A DNA stretch of 64,000 bases from assembly GCA_021201795.1 (NCBI GenBank), contig JAJQEF010000006.1:1-64000 (forward strand), in the 5' to 3' direction. Below the pieces are notes generated by a model. It did no database searches and was not told the origin of the DNA. It saw nothing but the letters and a program-made list of their open reading frames with translations. The stretch comes from Rikenellaceae bacterium (GTDB lineage: Bacteria; Bacteroidota; Bacteroidia; Bacteroidales; Rikenellaceae). Position 1 is the first letter of the stretch, and each line of letters opens with the position of its first letter. Below, one piece after another: positions 1 to 10,323 of the stretch. The translations under genes were made by a program, and so were the position numbers.

Positions 1-513
1 CTATCATTCAGACCAATAACTAACTATAGATACATCCATACAATAATTTTTAACAAATATTCTTATATCGTAAATATAAATTGTAAAATATAACAATAAA
101 TAGTTGGCGCAATTATATAATTACCTAATTATCAATTTGTTTAATAATTTGTTGAAGAAATAATTTACCCAGAGAGCTCTTGATATTATTTATTATAAGG
201 ATTTTATCCTATTAATTTAGACTCCATTCTCAATAATCTGTTTTATTATTTGTTGATTATGATAAAAATCCAAATTAAAAAACACGGGTAATGCCGTAAT
301 TATCAAGCTCATGGAACATTCTGATTTATGGTTTCCGTCACTTCCATAGTGAAGGAATATTTATAATAAAGAATGGAACAGTTGAGATAAAAACCAAAGC
401 TTCTATAACTAACGATATTTATTGACAAGGATTAATGTCATAATTTAAAAGAGATTTAAGATAATTAATTAGTTAAATGTTCTATTATTCACCTTAATAA
501 TATCGGTTTCATA

Positions 514-1103
514 ATGAATTTATTGATACGAAATTTTCTATTATTCTTTTTGGTTTTTATCTGTTTCCAGGGGTTATCGGCTCAGGAAGTAGCAATAAAA
601 ACAAATGCCCTTTACTGGGGGGGACGACTACTCCTAATTTATCGGTGGAGGTTGCGTTAGGACCAAAGAGTACCATCGATCTTCAGGGAACTTATAATCC
701 TTTTTCTTTTAAAGATAATAAAAAGCTTAAGCATTGGTCCGTACAACCGGAATACCGCTTATGGAATTGTGAAAAGTTCGTGGGAAGTTTCTTCGGGTTC
801 CACGCTCATTATGCATATTATAACGTAGGGGGAATCAAATTACCTATGGATATTTTCAGCAGTTTGCGGAATTACCGTTATCAGGGATATGCTGTCGGAG
901 GCGGGTTTAGTTACGGTTATCAGTGGTTCCTTGGACCTCACTGGAATCTCGAAGCAGAATTCGGATTCGGTTATACATATGCACACTTCGATAAATATAA
1001 TTGCCATAAATGTGGTGATTTTCTGGGAAAAGGACATAAGCATTATTTCGGACCTACCAAAATAGGTGTTTCAATAGTTTATCTTATTAAGTCAAAAAAA
1101 TAA
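514..1103 (+). pseudogene. DUF3575-family fimbrial-locus protein, frameshifted at a G7 tract (617-623)
   Basis: ATG at 514 gives signal peptide MNLLIRNFLLFFLVFICFQGLSAQEVAIKTNALYWGG then shifts frame; the other frame continues as TTTPNLSVEVALGPKSTIDLQGTYNPF...; DUF3575-like sequence upstream of a DUF3868-like gene. Confidence 0.75.
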
Positions 1104-1109
1104 CATTCC

Positions 1110-2591
1110 ATGAATAGAATAATTTTTACTATATTATTGTTTCTGACTTTTAATATAATTTCCTATAGCCAATACCGCATAGGCGGTGTTACTATTGATC
1201 CTATACAATTAAAGGAGGATGGAGACAGCCTGTTGCTCGAGATGAATATCTTCGTTGACGGCAAGGCAATGAATAATTGCCAAAGCTGGACCATCATGCC
1301 GTCTTTGGTTACTGCCGATTCTGCTTATGTTTTGGACATGCCGTATGCATTGATAAACGGTAAGAAAAAATCCCAATTGTTCCGCAGAAAAATCAAATTT
1401 GAGAACGAGCGGCTCCTGGACAATATGCCATATATAAAAGTAGATAAAAAAGCAGGAGCAGATGCGGTTATAACTTATCAATTTACAGCTCCGTATGAAT
1501 TATGGATGGATAGTGCATCATTGTATCTTAACCAAATACTTACTTCTTGCGTAGAGAAAGAACAATGGTTTGTTCTGGAAGGAATAAAGAATGTGGATCT
1601 GATGCAGTATATTCCTTATACAATCAACTCTCAAGTAAATTACATAGTTCCTGAAAAGGAAACAAAGATATTGCAGTTGGAAGGTTCAGCATTTCTTGAC
1701 TTTGAAGTAGGTCGTTCTGTAATTTTGCCGAACTTCCGTAGGAATCCGCAGGAGCTTGCTAAAATCGATGATGTACTTAACAGAGTTCAGGGAGATGAAG
1801 ATTTCGAGATACTGCGTATGTATGTAACAGGATATGCTTCACCTGAAGGAAGCTGGGAATCTAACAACAAACTGTCGAAAGCACGCGCTGAGGCTCTCAA
1901 GCAGTATATCAAGAATAAATTCCGCATACCTGAAGAATTGTTTGTTGTTGATAACGTTGCCGAAGACTGGGACGGATTGATAGAGATGATTAATAAAGGA
2001 GAAATGGATGGTAAATACCGTGTTCTTGAAACTATTGCCAGTACAGATGTTTTCGATGGCCGCGAACGTCTGTTAATGAACCTGGATGGAGGACGTCCTT
2101 ACAGATATATGTTAAGAGAAATGTTTCCTTCATTAAGACGTGTGGAATATAAAGTTGAATTCAACGTAAAAGAATACTCCCTTGAAGAAGCAGAGGCGAT
2201 AATGGAAAAAAATCCGGAACAGTTAAATCAATATGAATTATTCATTCTTGCTCAAAACTATCCCGAAAATTCCCCTGAGCGAGATCATATTTTCGGAATA
2301 ATTCAATTGATGTTCCCGGATGATATCGTATCCAATGTAAACTCGGCAGCCCGGATGCTTGAACGCGGAGATCTTGTAAATGCTAAAAGATATATAGATA
2401 AAACTGGTGATGATCCGCGATCGTATAATAATCAGGGAATATACTATTTATTGAACGACGATGTGGATAAAGCGGAGGAATATTTTAAAAAAGCGATAGC
2501 ACAGGGCGTAGAGGAAGCGACTCACAACCTGGAGGAAACAGAGCGTAAGCGCGAGGATCTCAGGATACTGGAGCGCTACAAAAGGAAATAA
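1110..2591 (+). CDS. DUF3868-like protein with OmpA-like segment (YVTGYASPEGSWESNNKLSKARAEALKQYI) and C-terminal TPR-like region
   Basis: Long ORF with signal peptide; position and motifs typical of Bacteroidales fimbrial operons. Confidence 0.8.
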   Translation: MNRIIFTILLFLTFNIISYSQYRIGGVTIDPIQLKEDGDSLLLEMNIFVDGKAMNNCQSWTIMPSLVTADSAYVLDMPYALINGKKKSQLFRRKIKFENERLLDNMPYIKVDKKAGADAVITYQFTAPYELWMDSASLYLNQILTSCVEKEQWFVLEGIKNVDLMQYIPYTINSQVNYIVPEKETKILQLEGSAFLDFEVGRSVILPNFRRNPQELAKIDDVLNRVQGDEDFEILRMYVTGYASPEGSWESNNKLSKARAEALKQYIKNKFRIPEELFVVDNVAEDWDGLIEMINKGEMDGKYRVLETIASTDVFDGRERLLMNLDGGRPYRYMLREMFPSLRRVEYKVEFNVKEYSLEEAEAIMEKNPEQLNQYELFILAQNYPENSPERDHIFGIIQLMFPDDIVSNVNSAARMLERGDLVNAKRYIDKTGDDPRSYNNQGIYYLLNDDVDKAEEYFKKAIAQGVEEATHNLEETERKREDLRILERYKRK

Positions 2592-2632
2592 AGCAACAAC
2601 ATACACAATTTTTACTAACCAATTTTTTTATT

Positions 2633-3970
2633 ATGAGGAACAAATTTTTAGCTGTTCTTGCTATGGCTGCACTTATCTTTGCAGGCTGTAGTAAAGACAA
2701 CGATGGTGGCAGCACTATCGGAGAAGGTGAAATAGGATTTTACCTTAAAATATCGCAGGAAAGCGACGAAACTAAAGCTGATGCCGGACAGGTTACTGGC
2801 GGTAAGGTGAACTTCTCAGAAGGAGCCCTGTTCTTTGCTGATGCAAGTGACAATTTCGTAAGATACGTACGTATTACAAACGATCTTGTTACCGGTACTG
2901 TCAGTGCAGCGGAATTAGAAGCCGGTTATCTTTTTAATGGAATCTCTAGTACAGCTGTTAAAGTTTACGTAATCGGCGGTTATAATTTCTCAGGAACTAC
3001 TTCTGTTGCTAATAAAGCTGCTCTCGATGCGATCAAAGTAACTCTTAAAGACGAATCTGATGCAAACTTCGGAGTATCTAATGCTACCCTTGCAGGTTCC
3101 GGAGCTATCGTTCCTGTTGGAACAAGCAACTCTCAGTCATGGCACAATCCTGCTCCTGCCGGTGCAACTCACGAAGCATACGTAGAGGTTAGACCTCTTA
3201 TCGCTCGTTGGGAAATCGAATCTGTAGGAACGAAAACAGGTGCGGACATTGATAATGACTGGATTCTTGAGGGTATCTATGTCGATAATATCTATTATGA
3301 ATCATCTCTATTTGGAGCTTATACTGCTACAGAATGGTATGAATATCCATGGACTGTAAAAGGTAGTACTTACGACAGATACAACAGATTAGATAATACA
3401 TCTAATTACAGTACAGCTGATTGGAACCCTATTCTTTTCGACGACGGAAGTTACGATTATGATAATAATGCTGTATTCCCTGCTTATGCAACTGCCGCTT
3501 CTTCTCTTCGTGATGCAGCAGCTGACGGTGTATCTAAAACAGGAGCTGAAATAGTAGTTGTACCTGAAAACGGTGCATGGGCTTATAATGTTTTTGCTGA
3601 TCCTAGCAATGTTCCTAATATCGTTCTCCATTTCTCTAATGTAAACATCACATCTACTGGACAGCCACGTCCTAATAAAACTATGGATGATCTCGTAGGA
3701 GAAGCTGGTTATACTCACAGTACAGGAGACTATGATGGCGTTGCGTTCCTTGCAGTTACAGGTTATAGAGAAAGCGGTGCTCCCGTAACTGTTGAAGGAG
3801 GTCACGTATATGTAATCTCAGATCTTTTCTTCGACGAAGACGATCTTCGTGACGAACCAAAAGGTCCTGAAGATCCAGACAATCCGGATCCAGACAAAAA
3901 ATTCGACGTATTCGTACAGATCAAACTTATGGATTGGGTAGTTGTTCCGGTTACTCCTGAATTTAACTAA
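2633..3970 (+). CDS. Mfa1-like fimbrial major subunit lipoprotein
   Basis: Lipobox AGCSKD, GEIGFYLKISQESDETKA N-terminus, acidic PxDP-rich C-terminal region; operon context. Confidence 0.75.
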   Translation: MRNKFLAVLAMAALIFAGCSKDNDGGSTIGEGEIGFYLKISQESDETKADAGQVTGGKVNFSEGALFFADASDNFVRYVRITNDLVTGTVSAAELEAGYLFNGISSTAVKVYVIGGYNFSGTTSVANKAALDAIKVTLKDESDANFGVSNATLAGSGAIVPVGTSNSQSWHNPAPAGATHEAYVEVRPLIARWEIESVGTKTGADIDNDWILEGIYVDNIYYESSLFGAYTATEWYEYPWTVKGSTYDRYNRLDNTSNYSTADWNPILFDDGSYDYDNNAVFPAYATAASSLRDAAADGVSKTGAEIVVVPENGAWAYNVFADPSNVPNIVLHFSNVNITSTGQPRPNKTMDDLVGEAGYTHSTGDYDGVAFLAVTGYRESGAPVTVEGGHVYVISDLFFDEDDLRDEPKGPEDPDNPDPDKKFDVFVQIKLMDWVVVPVTPEFN

Positions 3971-3994
3971 TCCTATCTGTATAGTACCATTTTT

Positions 3995-4033
3995 AAACCC
4001 GGGCAATTTGCTTGCGGGCAAGGCTCGGGTTTT
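3995..4033 (+). terminator. Hairpin between Mfa1-like and FimB/Mfa2-like genes, terminator or attenuator
   Basis: AAACCCGGGC...GGCTCGGGTTTT inverted repeat followed by a T-rich stretch. Confidence 0.6.
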
Positions 4034-4073
4034 CTTAACTTTTTTATGGCTTTAATGGCTTAATTATCTGTAA

Positions 4074-5105
4074 ATGAAAACAAAAAGAACGGGTTTATCT
4101 TTCTTTAGGGCACTTATACTGTTTTGTGTGGTATTGGTAGCCGTGTCGTGCGTTAAGGAAAATCTGGACGACTGTCCCGAAGACCTCGAATATAATCTGA
4201 TACTGTATTTCGAATATCTGGATAAGGAGGGAAATGACAGATATCCTGCCGGAAACGGTATATATCCGGATGGCAGTGAAATCTTTGCTACGCGCATACA
4301 AACGATAGACGTTCTTATTTACGATGCCGACCGCAGATTTTATAAATGGCTCAACTGCGACGATATTATTATCAGCAGCCAGAGGATGAAAAAAGTTTCC
4401 GTGGCTCCCGGCGAATATTATATAATCGGTTGGGCAAATAATATTTCCCATCGAAGCGATTACCAATCGCTGTTTCCCACAAAATCATTCGGAGACAGTT
4501 ATATATACCATTACGGCGAAAAAACCGCCGACCCTTTACACTATGCTCCCGATATGCGCGGAGTACCTACTCGTTCCCCTGAAGACATAGGTCTTTACAG
4601 CGTGGACGTTAAACAAAATGAAGTTACAGAACACACACTGCCGTTCATGAGTGCACACCGTACCCTTAACATATATCTGAGAGGTTTTGGTGAAGTGGAC
4701 CGTGATGATTTGGAAAATCCTGTTGTGGCAGTTTCTAACCTTACGTCATATTATGACAGCTATCTCGGACGTGGATTGGATAATGCTTATTTTACCGTTC
4801 AGTCTAAAGAGGAAGTTATTTACAACCAGGTAACAGGAGATAGAGAATTACTTGGACATGCGGGATTTTACATTTCCCATTTTGATAATGAAAACGATAT
4901 TAAAATCAATATAACCCGTCCGGCACTCTCGGTAAACTACGAGGAGATAGAAATATCCATGATGTATGTTCTGGAGAAACTCGAGCTGGATGTGGAAGAC
5001 GGTGACGATCTTGTAATAAATGTTTTAGTTGAATTCAACGGAACTTTTGTAGAAGTGAAAATCCCTGAATGGCTCCGACATGATGTTGACGGAGAATATA
5101 ATTAG
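4074..5105 (+). CDS. FimB/Mfa2-family fimbrial anchor lipoprotein
   Basis: Lipobox VSCVKENLDDCPEDLEYNLILYFEYLD; ORF follows major subunit. Confidence 0.8.
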   Translation: MKTKRTGLSFFRALILFCVVLVAVSCVKENLDDCPEDLEYNLILYFEYLDKEGNDRYPAGNGIYPDGSEIFATRIQTIDVLIYDADRRFYKWLNCDDIIISSQRMKKVSVAPGEYYIIGWANNISHRSDYQSLFPTKSFGDSYIYHYGEKTADPLHYAPDMRGVPTRSPEDIGLYSVDVKQNEVTEHTLPFMSAHRTLNIYLRGFGEVDRDDLENPVVAVSNLTSYYDSYLGRGLDNAYFTVQSKEEVIYNQVTGDRELLGHAGFYISHFDNENDIKINITRPALSVNYEEIEISMMYVLEKLELDVEDGDDLVINVLVEFNGTFVEVKIPEWLRHDVDGEYN

Positions 5106-5142
5106 GAAATAAACCCCTCATTAACTCTGTAAAAATATAGAG

Positions 5143-6672
5143 ATGAAACATAAATACAGGAATATAAGGTGCCTAAGGGTGATAATAATGACACTCCTAT
5201 TGGCATATATCTGGGTATCCTGTCAAAAAGATGGTGTGGGTATAGACCCGGATAAAAGATATGTTACACTTTCGATAAATCTTCCATCGGAATCGACCAA
5301 GAGTAAAGCCCTTACATTTAACGATGAAAACTATGTCGATAATATCTATCTAATTATTTTTAATAAGGACGGTACTTTTAAAGAATTGGCTGAAGGGAGG
5401 AGTATTACCGATGCGAGTACCGGTGGTGATGTTATTAAAAAATTCGAGGCGACTGTTCCGGTAGGGACTTACGATATCATGGTTCTTGTCAATGCCGAAG
5501 ACGAAATACTTGCTTCTACGAAGTTTGTGGACGGAAGCACCCGGTCGGATATTATCGGAGATTTACTATTTGTCCGGAATAATGAATGGCCGTCCGAATC
5601 TACCGACCATATTAATAATGGAGGATTCCCTATGTGGGGAGTGGAATCGGATGCCGTGATCAACAGCGACGGCACCACGAATTTTGATGGGTCTACTATT
5701 CCCGTTATCCGGTCGTTAGTAAGAATAGACGTTGTGGTACCTCAAGCTGTTTATAATAAATGGGGAAATCTTGTTAATGTGCGTCTTTATAACCGTTATA
5801 TGTCGGGACAGATCATCCCGAATGACGGAACGGTGGATTTTCATTCTTCGTATCTCGGTGGCTTTGAAGTCAGTGGTCCGAGTATTCCGTCTACAGCCCA
5901 GAAAGAACTGAATCCGCTTCTTTATGAGGTAGATGCTGCTGCGACAAACGCGGAGAAAAACATAATGGTAGCGACTATATATACCTTCGAATCCGAGGCC
6001 GGATCCTTTGGCAGTATACTCGATAATACGTGTCTCGTCTTGGCGATAGGACAAAAAAACGAAGACAACTCCGGAGGGGCAGTACGCCTACCTGATCCGG
6101 AATTTCCGGATCAGGTAGGCGTACTGACTTCAACCAGATCAGTAACCGATGAAACGTGGTATTACAGAGTCGACTTCACCGATGACGGAACGAGCAGGGG
6201 GACATACATGCCTTTGCTGCGCAATCATACCTACGAAGTAAAAGTTAAGGAGATCATTAATCATGGATTTAATACTCCCGGTGATGCCTACCGATCGGAA
6301 TCTTATAACGATATATCTTATGAGATAATCGCATTCCAGAATGGAGAGGAAGTAGAGGGGGAGATAGGTAATACCTATCGTCTGGATATAAGCTCGACGG
6401 ATGTTTGGGTAGAAGGAAACCGTTCTGAAACTATAACTATAAAGAGCACTCATCCTAACGGTTGGACTGCACAGCTATCGGATTCCCCAGACCAAATTAC
6501 TACGTGGGGAAGTTACTGGCTGAGTGCAACTCCATTGACTGGAGCTCAAAATCAATCTGTAACCGTTACTATTACCGGATCGGGAAATATTTACGGAACG
6601 GCATATATTCATGTGACTTCCGATAATATGACTAATGTGATAAAAGTAACAAGGTGGTCTCAAGGAGTTTAA
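5143..6672 (+). CDS. Fimbrial accessory/minor subunit lipoprotein (Mfa-like)
   Basis: Lipobox VSCQKDG, KRYVTLSINLPSESTKSKA; BACON-like C-terminus; contains the 47-bp palindrome. Confidence 0.7.
   Translation: MKHKYRNIRCLRVIIMTLLLAYIWVSCQKDGVGIDPDKRYVTLSINLPSESTKSKALTFNDENYVDNIYLIIFNKDGTFKELAEGRSITDASTGGDVIKKFEATVPVGTYDIMVLVNAEDEILASTKFVDGSTRSDIIGDLLFVRNNEWPSESTDHINNGGFPMWGVESDAVINSDGTTNFDGSTIPVIRSLVRIDVVVPQAVYNKWGNLVNVRLYNRYMSGQIIPNDGTVDFHSSYLGGFEVSGPSIPSTAQKELNPLLYEVDAAATNAEKNIMVATIYTFESEAGSFGSILDNTCLVLAIGQKNEDNSGGAVRLPDPEFPDQVGVLTSTRSVTDETWYYRVDFTDDGTSRGTYMPLLRNHTYEVKVKEIINHGFNTPGDAYRSESYNDISYEIIAFQNGEEVEGEIGNTYRLDISSTDVWVEGNRSETITIKSTHPNGWTAQLSDSPDQITTWGSYWLSATPLTGAQNQSVTVTITGSGNIYGTAYIHVTSDNMTNVIKVTRWSQGV
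6080..6126. repeat. Perfect palindrome, two 23-bp arms around a 1-nt centre
   Basis: CAGTACGCCTACCTGATCCGGAA-T-TTCCGGATCAGGTAGGCGTACTG read directly. Confidence 0.97.
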
Positions 6673-6686
6673 ATATTGTAGGTATT

Positions 6687-8177
6687 ATGAAAAATATAAT
6701 CAAATACGGTTTTGTTTTTTTATTGTCGGTCGTAGTGTTAACGATTTCCGGCTGTGAAAAGAGTTTGGACAGAAATATCTCTGTCGAAGAATCGGATATG
6801 GTAGAAGTGACATTCTCTTACAGTATTCCGTCGCTGTATGCGGATATCGATTCTAAAGGTTACATAGGTACTGATGCTAAATGGTCGGAGATCAGTACTA
6901 TAGATGTTCTGGTTTACCAGGTCCAGGCGGATGGTACGGAAGAACTTGTCTATCACCGCAACGCCTACGATATACAAAATGGTACATTTAAAGTTATGCT
7001 TGCCAAATCCGATGAGAAGCATACGTTTGATTTTTTATTCAATACCGCTTCGTATATCGAATATGAGTTGTTCGGTTCAGGAACAATGAGTAGTCTCAGA
7101 GGAAATTTTAATATTGGGGATTCACGCGAGAAAGTCCGGCAGGAATTTGTTTATACAAGCAATCCACCTCAACTTATAAGTTCTACTACTTGTCCTATGT
7201 GGGGAGAATTGGAGGATGACACCCCGATTCCGATCCTGCATGATGTGGCTATAACGGATAAAATCCTGGTTATGCGTTCGATGTGCGCATTGGATATTGG
7301 AGTAAATATGGATAACAATTATGTCTCACAAGGATTGAGTAATTTTGTGTTGCAGTCGGTTTCTGCAGTGTACTGCCCGACATGGAATTTAATTATTCCG
7401 GATAAAAACAATATTGTTAATGGAGTGGCTACTGCCCCGTCATTAGCAGACAATTATTCCTTTAACAATTCGTATATAGTGCTTGCAAATTTAAGTCAAA
7501 CAACAGACGGAACCGCATTAGGGATAGCAATATTCGAACCCAATATGGATTCCGGCAGTAATATATTTTCTATAGTTATATGCGGACATTACACGGACGA
7601 CAACGGAACTACATTTAACAATCAATATTACAAGGTCGATATTATGGATCCGAATAACCCGACGGATAAATTGAAGTTTATCAGGAACTATAGATATACT
7701 ATTAATATCGTCAAAGTAACGGGAATTGGGGCAAGTAGTGCAATGCTTGCTGTTAATTCTTCCAATGCTGCGAAAGCCGAGCTTCTTATTCCGGAGGCCA
7801 ACATAGGAAAAATTAATTATGTCGTTCATTCACAATCCGCTTATCTCGGAGTAAATGAAATAGAGTTTAATTTCACCGCCACGCAAACTACCAGTGAAAC
7901 ACTTAATGTAGTGGCCTATGCCGGTGCCAGTAGTAGTTCTTTTACAAGGGGGTGGAGAATTACCTGCGATGAGAGCTGGGTAAAATTTAACGGAGCGGCG
8001 ACAAACGCTAACAGCGGTACTACGACTGCTAATCCATATTCTGGAGATATTTTACTAACGGTGGATCAAAATACTACAGGTAATCCGCGTTCCGCCATTG
8101 CTCATATATATTCGGGACAGAGTTCGACAAGCAATTACTTAACGCTTGTATTGCCGATAACTATAACGCAGTATTAA
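6687..8177 (+). CDS. Fimbrial accessory lipoprotein with BACON-like C-terminus
   Basis: MKNIIKYGFVFLLSVVVLTISGCEKS lipobox; start trimmed from ORF start 6654; DESWVKFNG BACON-like motif. Confidence 0.7.
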   Translation: MKNIIKYGFVFLLSVVVLTISGCEKSLDRNISVEESDMVEVTFSYSIPSLYADIDSKGYIGTDAKWSEISTIDVLVYQVQADGTEELVYHRNAYDIQNGTFKVMLAKSDEKHTFDFLFNTASYIEYELFGSGTMSSLRGNFNIGDSREKVRQEFVYTSNPPQLISSTTCPMWGELEDDTPIPILHDVAITDKILVMRSMCALDIGVNMDNNYVSQGLSNFVLQSVSAVYCPTWNLIIPDKNNIVNGVATAPSLADNYSFNNSYIVLANLSQTTDGTALGIAIFEPNMDSGSNIFSIVICGHYTDDNGTTFNNQYYKVDIMDPNNPTDKLKFIRNYRYTINIVKVTGIGASSAMLAVNSSNAAKAELLIPEANIGKINYVVHSQSAYLGVNEIEFNFTATQTTSETLNVVAYAGASSSSFTRGWRITCDESWVKFNGAATNANSGTTTANPYSGDILLTVDQNTTGNPRSAIAHIYSGQSSTSNYLTLVLPITITQY

Positions 8178-8195
8178 GAGTTGCTATATTTATTT

Positions 8196-8226
8196 AAGCG
8201 GAATGGATTAACTATTCCGCTTTTTT
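8196..8226 (+). terminator. Rho-independent terminator of the fimbrial operon
   Basis: AAGCGGAAT...ATTCCGCTTTTTT. Confidence 0.8.
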
Positions 8227-8347
8227 ATTACAATAATTCGGAATAATCAGCGCAATACTGTGCGAAACTTGTTATGGAACGATTAGATAATCAGGGAAAT
8301 TATTCGTTAGCCAAACGGAGTCAGCTTTAATTATCGGTCACAAGGAT

Positions 8348-9106
8348 TTATTTTTTACTGCCCATTAACCACTCCTTAAAATCTCCCGACCGGTTTTTAC
8401 TTATGTATATTCTTTCAGGTGCTTCGTTCTTTAACGTGACAAGAAGCCGTCGGTCGAACCATACGGTTATTTGGGATACATGTTCCCTTGAAATTATGAA
8501 TTGCTTATTGGCTCTGAAAAATAGTTCCGGATCCAGACCCTGTATTATGGAATCGAGGGATTTATTGTAAGCGAATTTTCTTCCGTCTTCGAGACATAGC
8601 GTAGTCTGGGGTGCTGTTGTATAGAAATATGAAATATCTTCTACAGAAACAGGAAGTAGATTGTCCCTGTAAGACACCAGCAGTTTTTTGTGATAGTTTC
8701 CACTGAGATTGGATTCCGATTGATGTGCTACATATTCGGTTTTCTGGAGATATGTCAGATTGCGGAATTTTTCCAATGCCCTTCGCATCTCGATTTCATC
8801 GATGGGTTTGAGCAGATAATCTATGCTGTTGACTTTAAAGGCTTTGATCGCATACTCGTCGTATGCGGTAGTGAATATTACCGGTGTTTCAATTTTGACT
8901 GCTTCAAATATGGAAAATGCCGAACCGTCTGATAAATGGATATCCATGAATATCAGGTCGGGCGACTGATTATTTTGCAGCCATTTTACAGTTTGTTCCA
9001 CACTTTCAGTTGTTCCTGCAATAACGATCTGCGGATAAACTTTGGTTAAGAGATTCGAGAGATATTCCGATGCGATCGTTTCGTCTTCTACGATTAAAAC
9101 ATTCAT
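8348..9106 (-). CDS. LytTR-family response regulator
   Basis: MNVLIVEDETIASEYLSNLL receiver domain and C-terminal LytTR-type domain. Confidence 0.9.
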   Translation of the reverse strand: MNVLIVEDETIASEYLSNLLTKVYPQIVIAGTTESVEQTVKWLQNNQSPDLIFMDIHLSDGSAFSIFEAVKIETPVIFTTAYDEYAIKAFKVNSIDYLLKPIDEIEMRRALEKFRNLTYLQKTEYVAHQSESNLSGNYHKKLLVSYRDNLLPVSVEDISYFYTTAPQTTLCLEDGRKFAYNKSLDSIIQGLDPELFFRANKQFIISREHVSQITVWFDRRLLVTLKNEAPERIYISKNRSGDFKEWLMGSKK

Positions 9107-9107
9107 A

Positions 9108-10139
9108 TTATCCTTTCAATGGTAATTTTACCGTAAAGTAACCGTTTTCTTTCGTAATCCCTATTCCTTCTCCCATTATAAGTTTGTATCTGGCTGACAG
9201 ATTCGAAAGACCAATTCCGTTACTGCTGTCGGTATCTATTTTAATATAGATTGGATTTGAGATTACGAGTTGTTTATTTTCAGTATATATTTTTGCGGTC
9301 ATCTTATGATCGCTGTCGATGATGTTGTGTTTTATAATATTTTCTATTAATGGAAGTAGCGATAATACCGGAATGTTTAACCGGTAGTCTTCCTTCCGTA
9401 TGTTTATGTCGAAAAATATTTTTCCTTTATAACGGATTTCTATCAGGTATCGGTATGCATCAAGAAACTTTAGTTCTTCTTCCAATTTTACCAGACTTTT
9501 TTTGTCGCTCTGTAGAATATAACGGAAGATCCCGGATAATTTTGAAATATATTCCGTTGTTTCCTCGTGTTTCTCTGCTGCTGCAAGGGCGGCAAGACCG
9601 TTAAGTGAATTGAAAAAGAAATGTGGGTTAATCTGGTTGCTTAAAGCATCTACGCGGCTTTGCAGGGATTCTGTCTTTAATCTTTCGATCTCCCGCTCCC
9701 TTTCACGCTGGATAACCGTCAGGTTGTAAATATGCCCGATAAGTACCGGAACGAGCCATGCGATGAGAAACTGAAGGATAACCAATTGAGTGAAACAATC
9801 CGATCTTACAGTATAATCGATAGTCAGTCCTATAAATACGTACAACGCGTATGCAGCGAGTGAAATAAAAAACGAAGTCCAAAATCTGTTTTTCAGGGCA
9901 GAGTTTGCCTTACTGACATTTGTACGGATTAGAATAAAAGTCAGTAATGTGAAGAAGAGGTACCGGTATATAAAATAAATGATTTTTGCAGTACTCCATA
10001 TCTGATGGTGCCCGCTGTCCGGTGGTGAGAAATGCGCCCACATAAACTGATTGATATTGGGATATATAACTATCAGACTTAATATCAATGACCAGCCTAA
10101 TTGGGTATTATATGACTTTAATGATTCGAAAAAATTCAT
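9108..10139 (-). CDS. LytS/YehU-type sensor histidine kinase
   Basis: LSNQINPHFFFNSLNGLAALA motif and C-terminal ATPase GIGLSNLSARYKL; 1 nt from the response regulator. Confidence 0.9.
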   Translation of the reverse strand: MNFFESLKSYNTQLGWSLILSLIVIYPNINQFMWAHFSPPDSGHHQIWSTAKIIYFIYRYLFFTLLTFILIRTNVSKANSALKNRFWTSFFISLAAYALYVFIGLTIDYTVRSDCFTQLVILQFLIAWLVPVLIGHIYNLTVIQREREREIERLKTESLQSRVDALSNQINPHFFFNSLNGLAALAAAEKHEETTEYISKLSGIFRYILQSDKKSLVKLEEELKFLDAYRYLIEIRYKGKIFFDINIRKEDYRLNIPVLSLLPLIENIIKHNIIDSDHKMTAKIYTENKQLVISNPIYIKIDTDSSNGIGLSNLSARYKLIMGEGIGITKENGYFTVKLPLKG

Positions 10140-10323
10140 TATTAGTGTTTTATGCAAAGATAGCTTCGTTGTTTGGTTTTAATCGAAAAAATACCGTTTT
10201 TTAAAGTGCGGATTTGTCGTTTTTAAGTTTTACTTTGCCTCTTTGATGTAATTATGCGTAAAACTTAAATATTAAAATCGCATTTTTGTATACGAAAATA
10301 TTAACGGAATAATTATAAATAAT

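Noticed and set aside
1-513. Invertible promoter upstream of the fimbrial operon
   Set aside because: I looked for flanking inverted repeats or a nearby recombinase and found neither in the window.
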